Below, piece by piece: positions 32,786-39,577 of a stretch of DNA of 64,000 nucleotides. Under the pieces are notes generated by a model. The model did no database searches, had not been told where the DNA came from, and saw only the letters and a program-made list of their open reading frames with translations. The stretch is taken from contig NZ_JACOFV010000013.1 in assembly GCF_014284255.1 (NCBI RefSeq), forward strand, positions 62,001 through 126,000, read 5' to 3'. The DNA comes from Cognatundibacterium jejuense. Its GTDB lineage: Bacteria > Pseudomonadota > Gammaproteobacteria > Burkholderiales > Burkholderiaceae_D. The translations under genes and the position numbers were made by a program. The stretch's first letter is position 1; each line of letters begins with the position of its first letter.

Positions 32786-33487
32786 CTACATTGCGGCTTC
32801 CAGCGCTGCAATATCATCCATGATTTGAATTGGGACGTAACATAATACTTCTATTTGCGGATCAGCAAACACAGTGCGGCGATCGCGTTTCTCAGATAAT
32901 TTTTTCATGATGACATCACGTTGTTCGAGCAACGCCGAAATATGGTGACGGTATAACTGTACTAATGCCTGCAAAAAGGTATTGATCTCTTTTTTGCCCT
33001 TGCTAGCCTGAATTTTAAAATGCTGTAATCCCTGCTCACATTGTGCCTTCGTCAACCAGGCACCTTTAGTTACCCAGCGATTTACCACAAAAAATCCACT
33101 TGGTATACCTTGAGCGTCCATAGACACCGCAATTAAATGGGCTGGCGCAGAAGAATAGCGAGGGTCAGGTTTTCGTAATCCCATTTTTTCTGCATGCACA
33201 AACAGATGAAAATGGCCGTGTTCGACAAAGGGGCGCTGCAATCCGGGATGTGCATGGTAAAAATATTGCGAAGCATTTTTCTCATCGCGCACGTCGTTTT
33301 CGGGGTAATGATTCCATTCGACAAAAACATCATCGGCAATCAGTGTTTGAACGATTTGTTGATTTTTTTCGCTAAGTGCCTGCAGGCTGCTAACGAGCTT
33401 AGTTGCTGCTTTCAAGGAAATCTCGAGTTCAGCGTTTGAAAATTGTGTCCAGTCAGGTGTGTTGTTAAGTACCCGGGGGAGTTTCAT
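32786..33487 (-). CDS. conserved hypothetical protein with His-rich HGHFHLFVH motif
   Basis: A 233-residue soluble protein from ATG 33487 (MKLPRVLNNTPDW); an in-frame start 54 bp upstream would lie inside the adjacent terminator region. It contains YFYHAHPG and HGHFHLFVH, histidine clusters suggestive of metal binding, and then DPRYSSAPAHLIAVSMDAQG. I recognise it only as a conserved protein of unknown function. It lies downstream of the Cys-rich repeat gene on the same strand, with a hairpin terminator between. Confidence 0.7.
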   Translation of the reverse strand: MKLPRVLNNTPDWTQFSNAELEISLKAATKLVSSLQALSEKNQQIVQTLIADDVFVEWNHYPENDVRDEKNASQYFYHAHPGLQRPFVEHGHFHLFVHAEKMGLRKPDPRYSSAPAHLIAVSMDAQGIPSGFFVVNRWVTKGAWLTKAQCEQGLQHFKIQASKGKKEINTFLQALVQLYRHHISALLEQRDVIMKKLSEKRDRRTVFADPQIEVLCYVPIQIMDDIAALEAAM

Positions 33488-33531
33488 TATTTTGCCAAAG
33501 CGTGAATGGTGTGAAGGGGAATGGTGGAACG

Positions 33532-33577
33532 AAAAATGCACGCAATCAACGACAAATATTCGTTGTTGCGTGCATTC
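33532..33577 (-). terminator. terminator after the Cys-rich repeat gene
   Basis: The arms AATGCACGCAA...AACGA and TCGTT...TTGCGTGCATT (33535-33576) pair with a small internal mismatch. On the minus strand a run of five T residues follows. Confidence 0.8.
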
Positions 33578-33586
33578 TTAGAAAAA

Positions 33587-33895
33587 TTACTTCTTGGCAG
33601 CGCAGCAACCTTTTTTCGCAGCACAGCAGCCCGCTTTAGCAGCACAGCAGCCTTTTTTTGCGTGGTGTTTAGGATGCTTCTTCGCGCCACAGCAGCCCTT
33701 TTTCGCAGCACAGCAACCTTTTTTAGCGGCGCAGCAGCCAGTTTTAGCTGCACAGCAGGCTTTTTTGCCAGCACAAGCTGATTTTGGTGCACAGGCTGCT
33801 ACTGCTGCAACAGGTGCAGCGGCAATGGCGGATGCGGCAACTACAGAAGCGCCAACAACTTTTTTCAGAGCACTTGTCAGGGATGTAGATTTCAT
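33587..33895 (-). CDS. exported Cys-Cys/Lys tandem-repeat protein
   Basis: A 102-residue protein with a signal peptide-like N-terminus (VVGASVVAASAIAAAPVAA). A low-complexity domain follows, built of repeats of the seven-residue unit K-x-G-C-C-A-A-K, for example CCAAKKGCC. It has 18 cysteines, nearly all in pairs, and many lysines, plus a short HPKHHAKK insert. Such a protein could bind soft metals or crosslink, but I know no characterised family for it. No DUF692/MbnB-type gene lies beside it. The ribosome site GGAGGAAC precedes the ATG. Reverse-strand frames over it are artefacts of the repeat. Confidence 0.8.
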   Translation of the reverse strand: MKSTSLTSALKKVVGASVVAASAIAAAPVAAVAACAPKSACAGKKACCAAKTGCCAAKKGCCAAKKGCCGAKKHPKHHAKKGCCAAKAGCCAAKKGCCAAKK

Positions 33896-34302
33896 ATGTT
33901 CCTCCGGTTTGATTAAACGAGCCTGTAGCTAGGCTAAATAGGTGATGCGATTTTTGATGCTACAGTGACTTGGTCGGGCTGCATATGAATAACTTACAAG
34001 CTTATTTGAAATTTATTAAAAATAAATAAAATTTAGTAATTTGTAATTTTTTTGAATAAATACGCTGTTTAATTGTACTTATTTAAATTAATTGCTGGTG
34101 CTTTGTTGTTTTTTTTAAAGGTTTTTATACTAAGTTTTTTAAAAAATTTGCATGATGAATGCTGAAAATTCGTTAAAACGACAGAAAAAGCAGTCGCACC
34201 AATAGCTTCAGCATTAAACAAAAAAGGCATGCCGGTGGTGATCAGCATGCCTTATATACTTTTACTCGTGAGGATTTAATAAACTATCATGCAGCGTCAG
34301 GT
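33896..34302. other. AT-rich intergenic region
   Basis: A 407-bp gap between two minus-strand genes. It is extremely AT-rich from 33990 to 34160, with A/T tracts that may act as an UP element or bent DNA for the Cys-rich gene's promoter. I see no gene. The phasin terminator is at its far end. Confidence 0.5.
34218..34253 (-). terminator. terminator of the histone-tailed phasin gene
   Basis: AAGGCATGC (34224-34232) and GCATGCCTT (34245-34253) form a perfect stem. On the minus strand it is followed by a T-run (A-run 34219-34225). Confidence 0.85.
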
Positions 34303-35301
34303 TTATTGACGTACGCGCTTCTTTGCGCCAGTTGCAGGACTTGTTTTGGCCTTAAATGCTGGTCTGCCGCCAGCCTGGGGGAATCCAGGTTTATCTGCTT
34401 GTAAGTTTTGTGTCAGCGCCGCTGGAAATTTCACGGCAGATTTTTTTTCGACAACGGGCTTGTTAGAAACTTCCGCCGCCGTATCGGGCACGGATTTGGT
34501 TTGCGACGCGCTGGCGTTGGATTTTGGTGTGGTTGAAGTCACTTTGACTTTTTCGCTTTCTTGTTTTGGCTCACTGGCAACCGCGGTACTTTTTGTAGCT
34601 ACCACTGGTTTCTCAGTTGTTTTGTTAACGTTCTTAGGGCTTGGCTTTACGCTAGTTGCGAGCGCTGGCTTGGTTTCTGCGGTAGCCTTGGCGTTTGTTT
34701 TATTCGCTGGCTTACTGACTTTTTTGGTTGCCGGTTTAGCTGCAGCTTTGACCACTGGCTTAGCAAGCTTTTTTACTTCTGGTTCTGTGAGTAAGTTTAA
34801 TTGCGTATTTGCGGGTGATTTTGCTGTAGCTTTGATCGTCGCTTTTTTTGTTATTTCTTTAACTTCAGTGATTTCTTTTTTTGGAGCAGGAGTAATGTCG
34901 ATAATTTCGGCCTTTTCAACTCTCGGGAGTGTCACGGTTTTAGTTTCCACGACGATGGTAACAGGCGGTGCTGAAAAAGTCTGGGTGTTTCCGACCAGAT
35001 GCAATAGTTCTTCGCGCAATGTGCTGGAAATCGTTGCTAGTTCTCGACCATAAGCCAACAGGTGTTCAATTTCTGGAATCGCATGTGCATGTGCTAGTAA
35101 TTCATGAGACGCATTTGCCGAAAAAGCTTGTTCAGTTTTGCTTGAAACTCTCTCAAATGCCTGTCTTGCCGTTGCAAAATTAAGTGCGATCACTTTTTCT
35201 AACCCGCTGAATGCTGTGCTGGAGAACGCTTGGATTGTTGCGAGTTGCTTCTCTATTTGATCTTGCGTTGCAGCAGAAATCTGATGGTGAATCAAAGGCA
35301 T
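34303..35301 (-). CDS. phasin with histone-like Lys/Ala/Pro tail
   Basis: A 332-residue two-part protein. Residues 1-105 match the phasin family (ISAATQDQIEKQLATIQAFS, FSGLEKVIALNFATARQAFE), which coats polyhydroxyalkanoate granules. Residues 150-332 are a Lys/Ala/Pro/Thr-rich, histone H1-like tail (KPVVKAAAKPATKKVSKPAN) ending GAKKRVRQ. The layout resembles PhaF of pseudomonads, which links PHA granules to the nucleoid and helps divide them between daughter cells. It may do the same here; the tail is likely disordered and DNA-binding. A second, ordinary phasin gene lies 1 kb away. Confidence 0.85.
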   Translation of the reverse strand: MPLIHHQISAATQDQIEKQLATIQAFSSTAFSGLEKVIALNFATARQAFERVSSKTEQAFSANASHELLAHAHAIPEIEHLLAYGRELATISSTLREELLHLVGNTQTFSAPPVTIVVETKTVTLPRVEKAEIIDITPAPKKEITEVKEITKKATIKATAKSPANTQLNLLTEPEVKKLAKPVVKAAAKPATKKVSKPANKTNAKATAETKPALATSVKPSPKNVNKTTEKPVVATKSTAVASEPKQESEKVKVTSTTPKSNASASQTKSVPDTAAEVSNKPVVEKKSAVKFPAALTQNLQADKPGFPQAGGRPAFKAKTSPATGAKKRVRQ

Positions 35302-35653
35302 AAATCTCTCCTTAAAGTTGGGGGGGCACTAATGTCGGTAGAATGTCAGCAAAATATCCGAAGAATGCATAAATAAACATCACGATAATGCATTTTACTA
35401 TTCTAACTCTGCTTCTTGCCTATCGTCACGTAAATGTTTTGCGGTGCAGCATAAAAACTCTGTAAGAATGATTTTGGGTAGAAACTTAAAAAGGCAAATG
35501 GACAAATGGGCAAATGCTATTCTTCATTTCTCTTACGGCTATTATTGGGTCTGGCAAGGTAGATAGTCATGTCGATATGGATCAGGCATAAAGCTGAAGA
35601 GGTGGTTTGGGCTTAGCCCTCAACAAGTATATTTTTGACGGTTGACGAGGTGA
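35302..35653. other. divergent gap before the MazG-like gene
   Basis: A 352-bp region with both promoters. TTGCGGTGCAGCA at 35439-35451 weakly resembles the probable PhaR sites found upstream of phaP. I see no gene. Confidence 0.4.
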
Positions 35654-36073
35654 ATGGTGGTGGATGAAGAAATGAAAGAAGGCGCGAACGAACATCATGG
35701 GCACGGTGGTTTAGATAGTATTCGTGAGCGCTTACGTGTGTTTGCGGCCGAGCGCCAATGGGAGCAATTTCATACGCCCAAGAATCTGGCTAGTGCGCTG
35801 GTGGTTGAAGCTGCTGAATTATTAGAGCCGTTTCAGTGGTTAAACCATGGGATCAAAACAGAGCTCGGCGCAGATCAGTATATGGCAGTAAAACATGAAA
35901 TGGCCGACGTGCTCAGTTATCTGGTGATGTTGGCCGATAAACTTGAGATTGACCTGGTTTCGGCAACCCACGAGAAAATTACTTTGAATGCGCTGAAATA
36001 TCCTGTCGACAAGGTAAAAGGAGATGCCCGGAAATATTTGGATTACCAAGACGACATCCAACAAAATAAGTAG
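35654..36073 (+). CDS. MazG-like nucleotide pyrophosphohydrolase
   Basis: A 139-residue protein of the all-alpha NTP pyrophosphohydrolase superfamily (MazG/DCTPP1 type) that hydrolyses NTPs or dNTPs to the monophosphate. Metal-binding acidic motifs are EAAELLEPFQW and KHEMADVLSYLVMLAD. The GAGG just before the ATG supports the start; the first 20 residues are not conserved. The stop codon (36071-36073) falls at the edge of a MITE-like element, so the last residues (DIQQNK) may have been altered by the insertion. Confidence 0.85.
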   Translation: MVVDEEMKEGANEHHGHGGLDSIRERLRVFAAERQWEQFHTPKNLASALVVEAAELLEPFQWLNHGIKTELGADQYMAVKHEMADVLSYLVMLADKLEIDLVSATHEKITLNALKYPVDKVKGDARKYLDYQDDIQQNK

Positions 36074-36172
36074 GACTTACGTAAAACCGCCCCAGCGGCG
36101 TTATAGCACCTAGTCGTATCCTTGTACTGTCGTCGTCACCATGCCTTGCTGGAATAGTTTTGCGTAAGTTCG
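36070..36172. mobile_element. MITE-like element (about 100 bp, imperfect terminal inverted repeats)
   Basis: GGACTTACGTAAAAC at 36073-36087 and GTTTTGCGTAAGTTC at 36157-36171 are inverted copies with 13 of 15 matches. AATAA flanks both sides (36065-36069 and 36173-36177), as a target duplication would. The interior carries no gene. Confidence 0.6.
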
Positions 36173-36206
36173 AATAAACGAATGTGTTGATAACTTCAAA
36201 CATGGA

Positions 36207-36250
36207 TTAAAAAACGCCTGATGTAAATGAATGCATCAGGCGTTTTCTTT
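36207..36250. terminator. bidirectional terminator beside phaP
   Basis: AAAACGCCTGATG (36211-36223) pairs with CATCAGGCGTTTT (36234-36246), with A and T runs at both ends. It serves phaP on the minus strand. Confidence 0.9.
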
Positions 36251-36280
36251 CAGTTTCGTACTGCGTCAATAATTCAAAAA

Positions 36281-36859
36281 TTACTTTTTCGCAGATGTAC
36301 GCGGTGCGGCTTTCGATGCTTGTTGTGTCGCTTGAGAAATTTGTGTGACTGTGCTGTTCAGATTTGCTTCCATTGTTTCAACAGCTTGTTTTGTTGTCTG
36401 GCTCAGTTGTTCGTAGCCAGCACTTGCATTGTTCATTGCAGTTTTAAAAAAGGATACGAGCTGCTCAGAGCCTGCTGGTGCATTTTTAGACACTTCTTCA
36501 AACAAAGCTTGCACTTTACGATTGTTTTCAGCGATTTGCGTTTCTGCAGCGCTGGTAAATTCGGACTGTGCATTAGATGCAATGCTTGCCAGGTGACGGC
36601 TGTATGCCAGCAGCTTTTCAGCTGTTGGTTGTGTATGTGATGATGTCAGAGTGAAAAATTCCTGTGGATCTTTTGCGGCCAACAGTTGCTTGGTTGTTTC
36701 TGCTGACTCTTCCAATGTGCTTTTTACCGCATTCAAATTGAGTTCTACGAGCTTTTCTACACTTTCAAATGCTTTTCCGCTCAATGTCGAAAACAGCGCA
36801 AGTTGTGCATCGATATTGGCTTTAGTTGCTGCTGAGAATTGTTCTGGTACAGAAAACAT
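36281..36859 (-). CDS. phaP: phasin (PHA granule-associated protein)
   Basis: A 192-residue phasin of the Burkholderiales type that coats polyhydroxybutyrate granules and limits their size. The family blocks FSAATKANIDAQLALFSTLS and AFESVEKLVELNLNAVKSTL are clear, followed by amphipathic helices and an Ala/Lys-rich end (KAAPRTSAKK). I chose ATG 36859 (MFSVPEQF), preceded by GGGAG, over an upstream in-frame start. The probable PhaR sites upstream (36943-37031) suggest induction when PHA accumulates, as in Ralstonia phaP. Confidence 0.95.
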   Translation of the reverse strand: MFSVPEQFSAATKANIDAQLALFSTLSGKAFESVEKLVELNLNAVKSTLEESAETTKQLLAAKDPQEFFTLTSSHTQPTAEKLLAYSRHLASIASNAQSEFTSAAETQIAENNRKVQALFEEVSKNAPAGSEQLVSFFKTAMNNASAGYEQLSQTTKQAVETMEANLNSTVTQISQATQQASKAAPRTSAKK

Positions 36860-37248
36860 AGTGATCTCCCGGAAGTGGAAAGTAAGCAAAAATGTCGCTT
36901 ATGCGAGTGCTTGTAATGAGTCAAATGGTATTGCTACATTGCATTTGTGCGTTGCAACGACTCATATTACATTGATTTATAAGACTTAATCAACTTTGAT
37001 TTGTGCGTTGCAAGGCGAAGTTGCTGCACAATTTTAATCGTAATAATTATTTACATTGATAAAATAAGTACAACATCTTGATTGTAGTTTGCACTTGTTT
37101 TATGACAGGATTGTGAACTGAGTTCCCTATGTTAAACTTTTGAACTGTTAAGATTGATCTTGCAAAATATAAATATCCTGACTGCGTTTTTCTTCGTTAA
37201 AAATGCGGTGACTGAATGTTGTTGTTTGGTTACACTTTATTGGCTCTC
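36860..37248. other. phaP upstream region
   Basis: This 389-bp divergent gap holds the phaP and thioesterase promoters and the repeated TTGTGC-type sites described separately. I see no gene. The remainder is AT-rich. Confidence 0.5.
36943..37031. promoter_or_regulatory. repeated operator upstream of phaP (probable PhaR sites)
   Basis: ATTTGTGCGTTGCAA occurs exactly twice, at 36943-36957 and 36999-37013, 56 bp apart. A related copy on the other strand, TTGCTGCACAA, is at 37021-37031. PhaR in betaproteobacteria binds TGC/GCA-rich sites upstream of phaP; assignment to PhaR is inferred. Confidence 0.6.
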
Positions 37249-37692
37249 ATGAAAATACAGGCGAAATCCCGCGAGCATTTCAGGCACTTTCTTCCGATTG
37301 CAACTAGATGGATGGACAATGACGCTTATGGGCACGTCAATAACGTCGTGTATTACAGCTGGTTTGATACGGTCGTCAATCAATTCTTGATAGCCCATCG
37401 GGTATTGGACATAGAGCAAAGTCAGGTAATTGGTCTGGTGATTGAAACTCAATGTAATTATTTCGCCTCTGTTGCGTTTCCCGATACCATCGTTGCCGGT
37501 CTGGCTGTCAGCAAGTTAGGTAACTCCAGTGTTCGCTACGAACTGGGTATCTTTAAAGAGAATGAATCGCAGGCTTCCGCTCAGGGGCATTTTGTTCATG
37601 TATATGTTGACCGTGAACAGCGTCGTCCCGCACCAATTCCTGACGCCATGCGTCATCTATTAATGTCGATACAAAGTGATAAACATGATTAG
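37249..37692 (+). CDS. acyl-CoA thioesterase, 4-hydroxybenzoyl-CoA thioesterase family
   Basis: A 147-residue hotdog-fold thioesterase (YbgC/FadM-like). The catalytic block is RWMDNDAYGHVNNVVYYSWFD, with the Asp in NDAYGHVNN typical of this family. I prefer ATG 37249 (MKIQAKSREHFRHF); an in-frame ATG at 37216 has a GGTGA in front but would add a hydrophobic 11-residue extension not expected for a cytosolic enzyme. The nitroreductase gene overlaps its end by 8 bp. It may hydrolyse acyl- or aromatic-CoA esters; the substrate is unknown. Confidence 0.88.
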   Translation: MKIQAKSREHFRHFLPIATRWMDNDAYGHVNNVVYYSWFDTVVNQFLIAHRVLDIEQSQVIGLVIETQCNYFASVAFPDTIVAGLAVSKLGNSSVRYELGIFKENESQASAQGHFVHVYVDREQRRPAPIPDAMRHLLMSIQSDKHD

Positions 37693-38380
37693 TTCCACCA
37701 TTCAGCAGTGCGTTGATGAAGTTATCCTTAGCCGTCGTTCTATTCGCGCATTTTTACCTGACGCATTATCAGAGGAAGATGTACTTAACATACTTGAAGT
37801 CGCTCAGCGTGCACCCTCGGGCAGTAATACTCAACCGTGGAAGGTGTATGCGCTAATGGGGGATAAGCTCAAACAGTTATCCGCAGCGATTTTGGAGGCG
37901 CATAATCATCCATCGGCGGATCAACCGCATACTGAAGAATATAACTACTATCCGGTAACCTGGGTAAGCCCTTATCTTGAGCGTCGCCGTAAAGTGGGGT
38001 GGGATCTGTACGCTTTATTGGGCTTAGGACGTGAAAATAAGCAAGGCATGCACGCGCAACATGGCCGCAATTACGCTTTCTTTGATGCACCAGTTGGTTT
38101 GATCTTCACGATAGATCGCATTATGGAGCGGGGTTCCTGGCTGGATTACGGTATGTTTCTGCAAAATATTATGATCGCTGCTAAAGCGCGTGGGCTTGAT
38201 ACCTGCCCGCAAGCAGCATTTACCCAATATCACAAGATAATTAGTGAAAAATTGCACTTGCCAGCGAATGAAATGTTGGTGTGTGGAATGGCCTTGGGTT
38301 ACGCGGATAAGAGCAAAATTGAAAATACTTTGGTGACCGAACGCGATGACGTGCAACACTTTGTGACCTTTGTGAAGTAA
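37685..38380 (+). CDS. nitroreductase-family FMN oxidoreductase
   Basis: A 231-residue nitroreductase. FMN-binding residues lie in SRRSIRAFLPD near the N-terminus and APSGSNTQPWK, with a C-terminal MALGYAD block. These enzymes use FMN and NAD(P)H to reduce nitroaromatics, quinones or flavins. The start at ATG 37685 overlaps the thioesterase stop; a GTG at 37676 is an alternative. Coupling to the thioesterase suggests a joint role in aromatic or acyl-CoA metabolism, but that is an inference. Confidence 0.9.
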   Translation: MISSTIQQCVDEVILSRRSIRAFLPDALSEEDVLNILEVAQRAPSGSNTQPWKVYALMGDKLKQLSAAILEAHNHPSADQPHTEEYNYYPVTWVSPYLERRRKVGWDLYALLGLGRENKQGMHAQHGRNYAFFDAPVGLIFTIDRIMERGSWLDYGMFLQNIMIAAKARGLDTCPQAAFTQYHKIISEKLHLPANEMLVCGMALGYADKSKIENTLVTERDDVQHFVTFVK

Positions 38381-38490
38381 TCTCTTTCTTCAATAAATTG
38401 CGCTAAGCCTTTAATTATCTTGCGATTTTTCGGATATTTGCTACACTCCATTTAAATTTTTGGCACATTTTATTCGAGGAGTTGTTGATA

Positions 38491-39519
38491 GTGAAATTTG
38501 CCCGTCAAGCTTTTGTTTTTTCTTTTGCAGTATTGCTGCCCATGTCGGTATTGGCGGTCAATGCTGACAATACATCACGTTCAAAACACGCAGCGCCCAA
38601 AAAACATGTGGTACATAAAAAAATAACATATGCCGCAGGTACGCAGCCAGTAAAGCGTTATGTCTTGGTGCATGGTAAACGACGTCTGGTGACTCAAAAA
38701 GCCACCCTTGCACCGGTGGCCTTAGATAAACCGAGCTTTGGTGATGCTGAAGGTTTGAATCACTCCAAGGATCCTTTATCACTTCAATCTAACGTCGCTT
38801 ATGTCGTTGATCAGGCCAGTTCTAAGGTGCTGTTTGAAAAAAATCCTGATGTTTCTTTACCTATCGCCTCGATTACCAAGCTCATGACCAGCTTGGTTGT
38901 GGTTGAAGCGAATCAGGACATGAATGAAGAAATTGAAGTCACGACCGATGATATTGATAAAGAAAAAGGTACTGGTTCACGTTTAAAAATTGGAGCAAAA
39001 CTCTCTCGTGCCGATATGTTGCATATCGCTCTCATGAGCTCAGAAAATCGCGCAGCTTCCGCGCTGGGACGTAATTATCCGGGTGGGCGTGAGGCGTTTG
39101 TCTCAGCAATGAATGCGAAAGCACGTCAGTTAGGGATGACTGATACCCACTATGTTGATTCAAATGGGTTGTCTAGTCAGAATCGGGCCAGCGCAAAAGA
39201 CTTGGTGAAATTAGTGAATGCTGCTTACCAATTCCCGATTATTCGTCAATATTCGACCGATTCTAAATATGTTGTGAATCCCGGTGGATCGTCTTTGGAA
39301 TATGGTTCATCGAATAAACTAGTTTCAAATCCTTCATGGGAAATCGGTTTGCAGAAGACGGGTTTCATCAATGAAGCAGGACGCTGCCTGGTGATGCAAG
39401 CGATGATAGAAGGGCGTGCGGTGGTCATGGTATTCCTCGATTCCAAAGGGAAATATTCACGCTTGGCGGACGCTGGTCGTATCAAAAAATGGCTGGAAAC
39501 AACGAAGCCTCAACTTTGA
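38491..39519 (+). CDS. pbpG: D-alanyl-D-alanine endopeptidase, PBP7/PbpG type
   Basis: A 342-residue low-molecular-weight penicillin-binding protein that cleaves peptidoglycan crosslinks in the periplasm. The signal peptide is VFSFAVLLPMSVLA. The three active-site motifs are S-x-x-K (SITK, Ser127-Lys130), SEN (MSSENRAAS) and KTG (LQKTGFINEAG). The start is GTG 38491, nine bases after GAGGAG (38476-38481); the TTG directly next to GAGGAG is rejected. A basic stretch near residues 30-65 (APKKHVVHKK) may bind the wall. A terminator follows at 39548. Confidence 0.94.
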   Translation: MKFARQAFVFSFAVLLPMSVLAVNADNTSRSKHAAPKKHVVHKKITYAAGTQPVKRYVLVHGKRRLVTQKATLAPVALDKPSFGDAEGLNHSKDPLSLQSNVAYVVDQASSKVLFEKNPDVSLPIASITKLMTSLVVVEANQDMNEEIEVTTDDIDKEKGTGSRLKIGAKLSRADMLHIALMSSENRAASALGRNYPGGREAFVSAMNAKARQLGMTDTHYVDSNGLSSQNRASAKDLVKLVNAAYQFPIIRQYSTDSKYVVNPGGSSLEYGSSNKLVSNPSWEIGLQKTGFINEAGRCLVMQAMIEGRAVVMVFLDSKGKYSRLADAGRIKKWLETTKPQL

Positions 39520-39547
39520 TGCTCTGATGTTCTGCGATGTGCAGACG

Positions 39548-39577
39548 AAAAAAACCGGACGCTGATCCGGTTTTTTT
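39548..39577. terminator. bidirectional terminator between pbpG and glnE
   Basis: AACCGGA (39553-39559) pairs with TCCGGTT (39566-39572), with an A-run before and a T-run after. It serves both convergent genes. Confidence 0.9.

Noticed and set aside
33587-33790. CRISPR-like or satellite repeat appearance
   Set aside because: The repeats are short, uneven and in phase with codons of the Cys-Cys protein; there are no spacers.
33594-33932. Plus-strand frames over the Cys-rich repeat gene (repeated AAQQPFFAAQQP)
   Set aside because: They are the antisense reading of the GCC/GCA-rich repeat codons; the minus-strand frame has a signal peptide, ribosome site and terminator.
34346-35053. 235-codon plus-strand frame opposite the histone-tailed phasin
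   Set aside because: Low-complexity antisense shadow of Lys/Ala codons; the phasin domain and terminator are on the minus strand.
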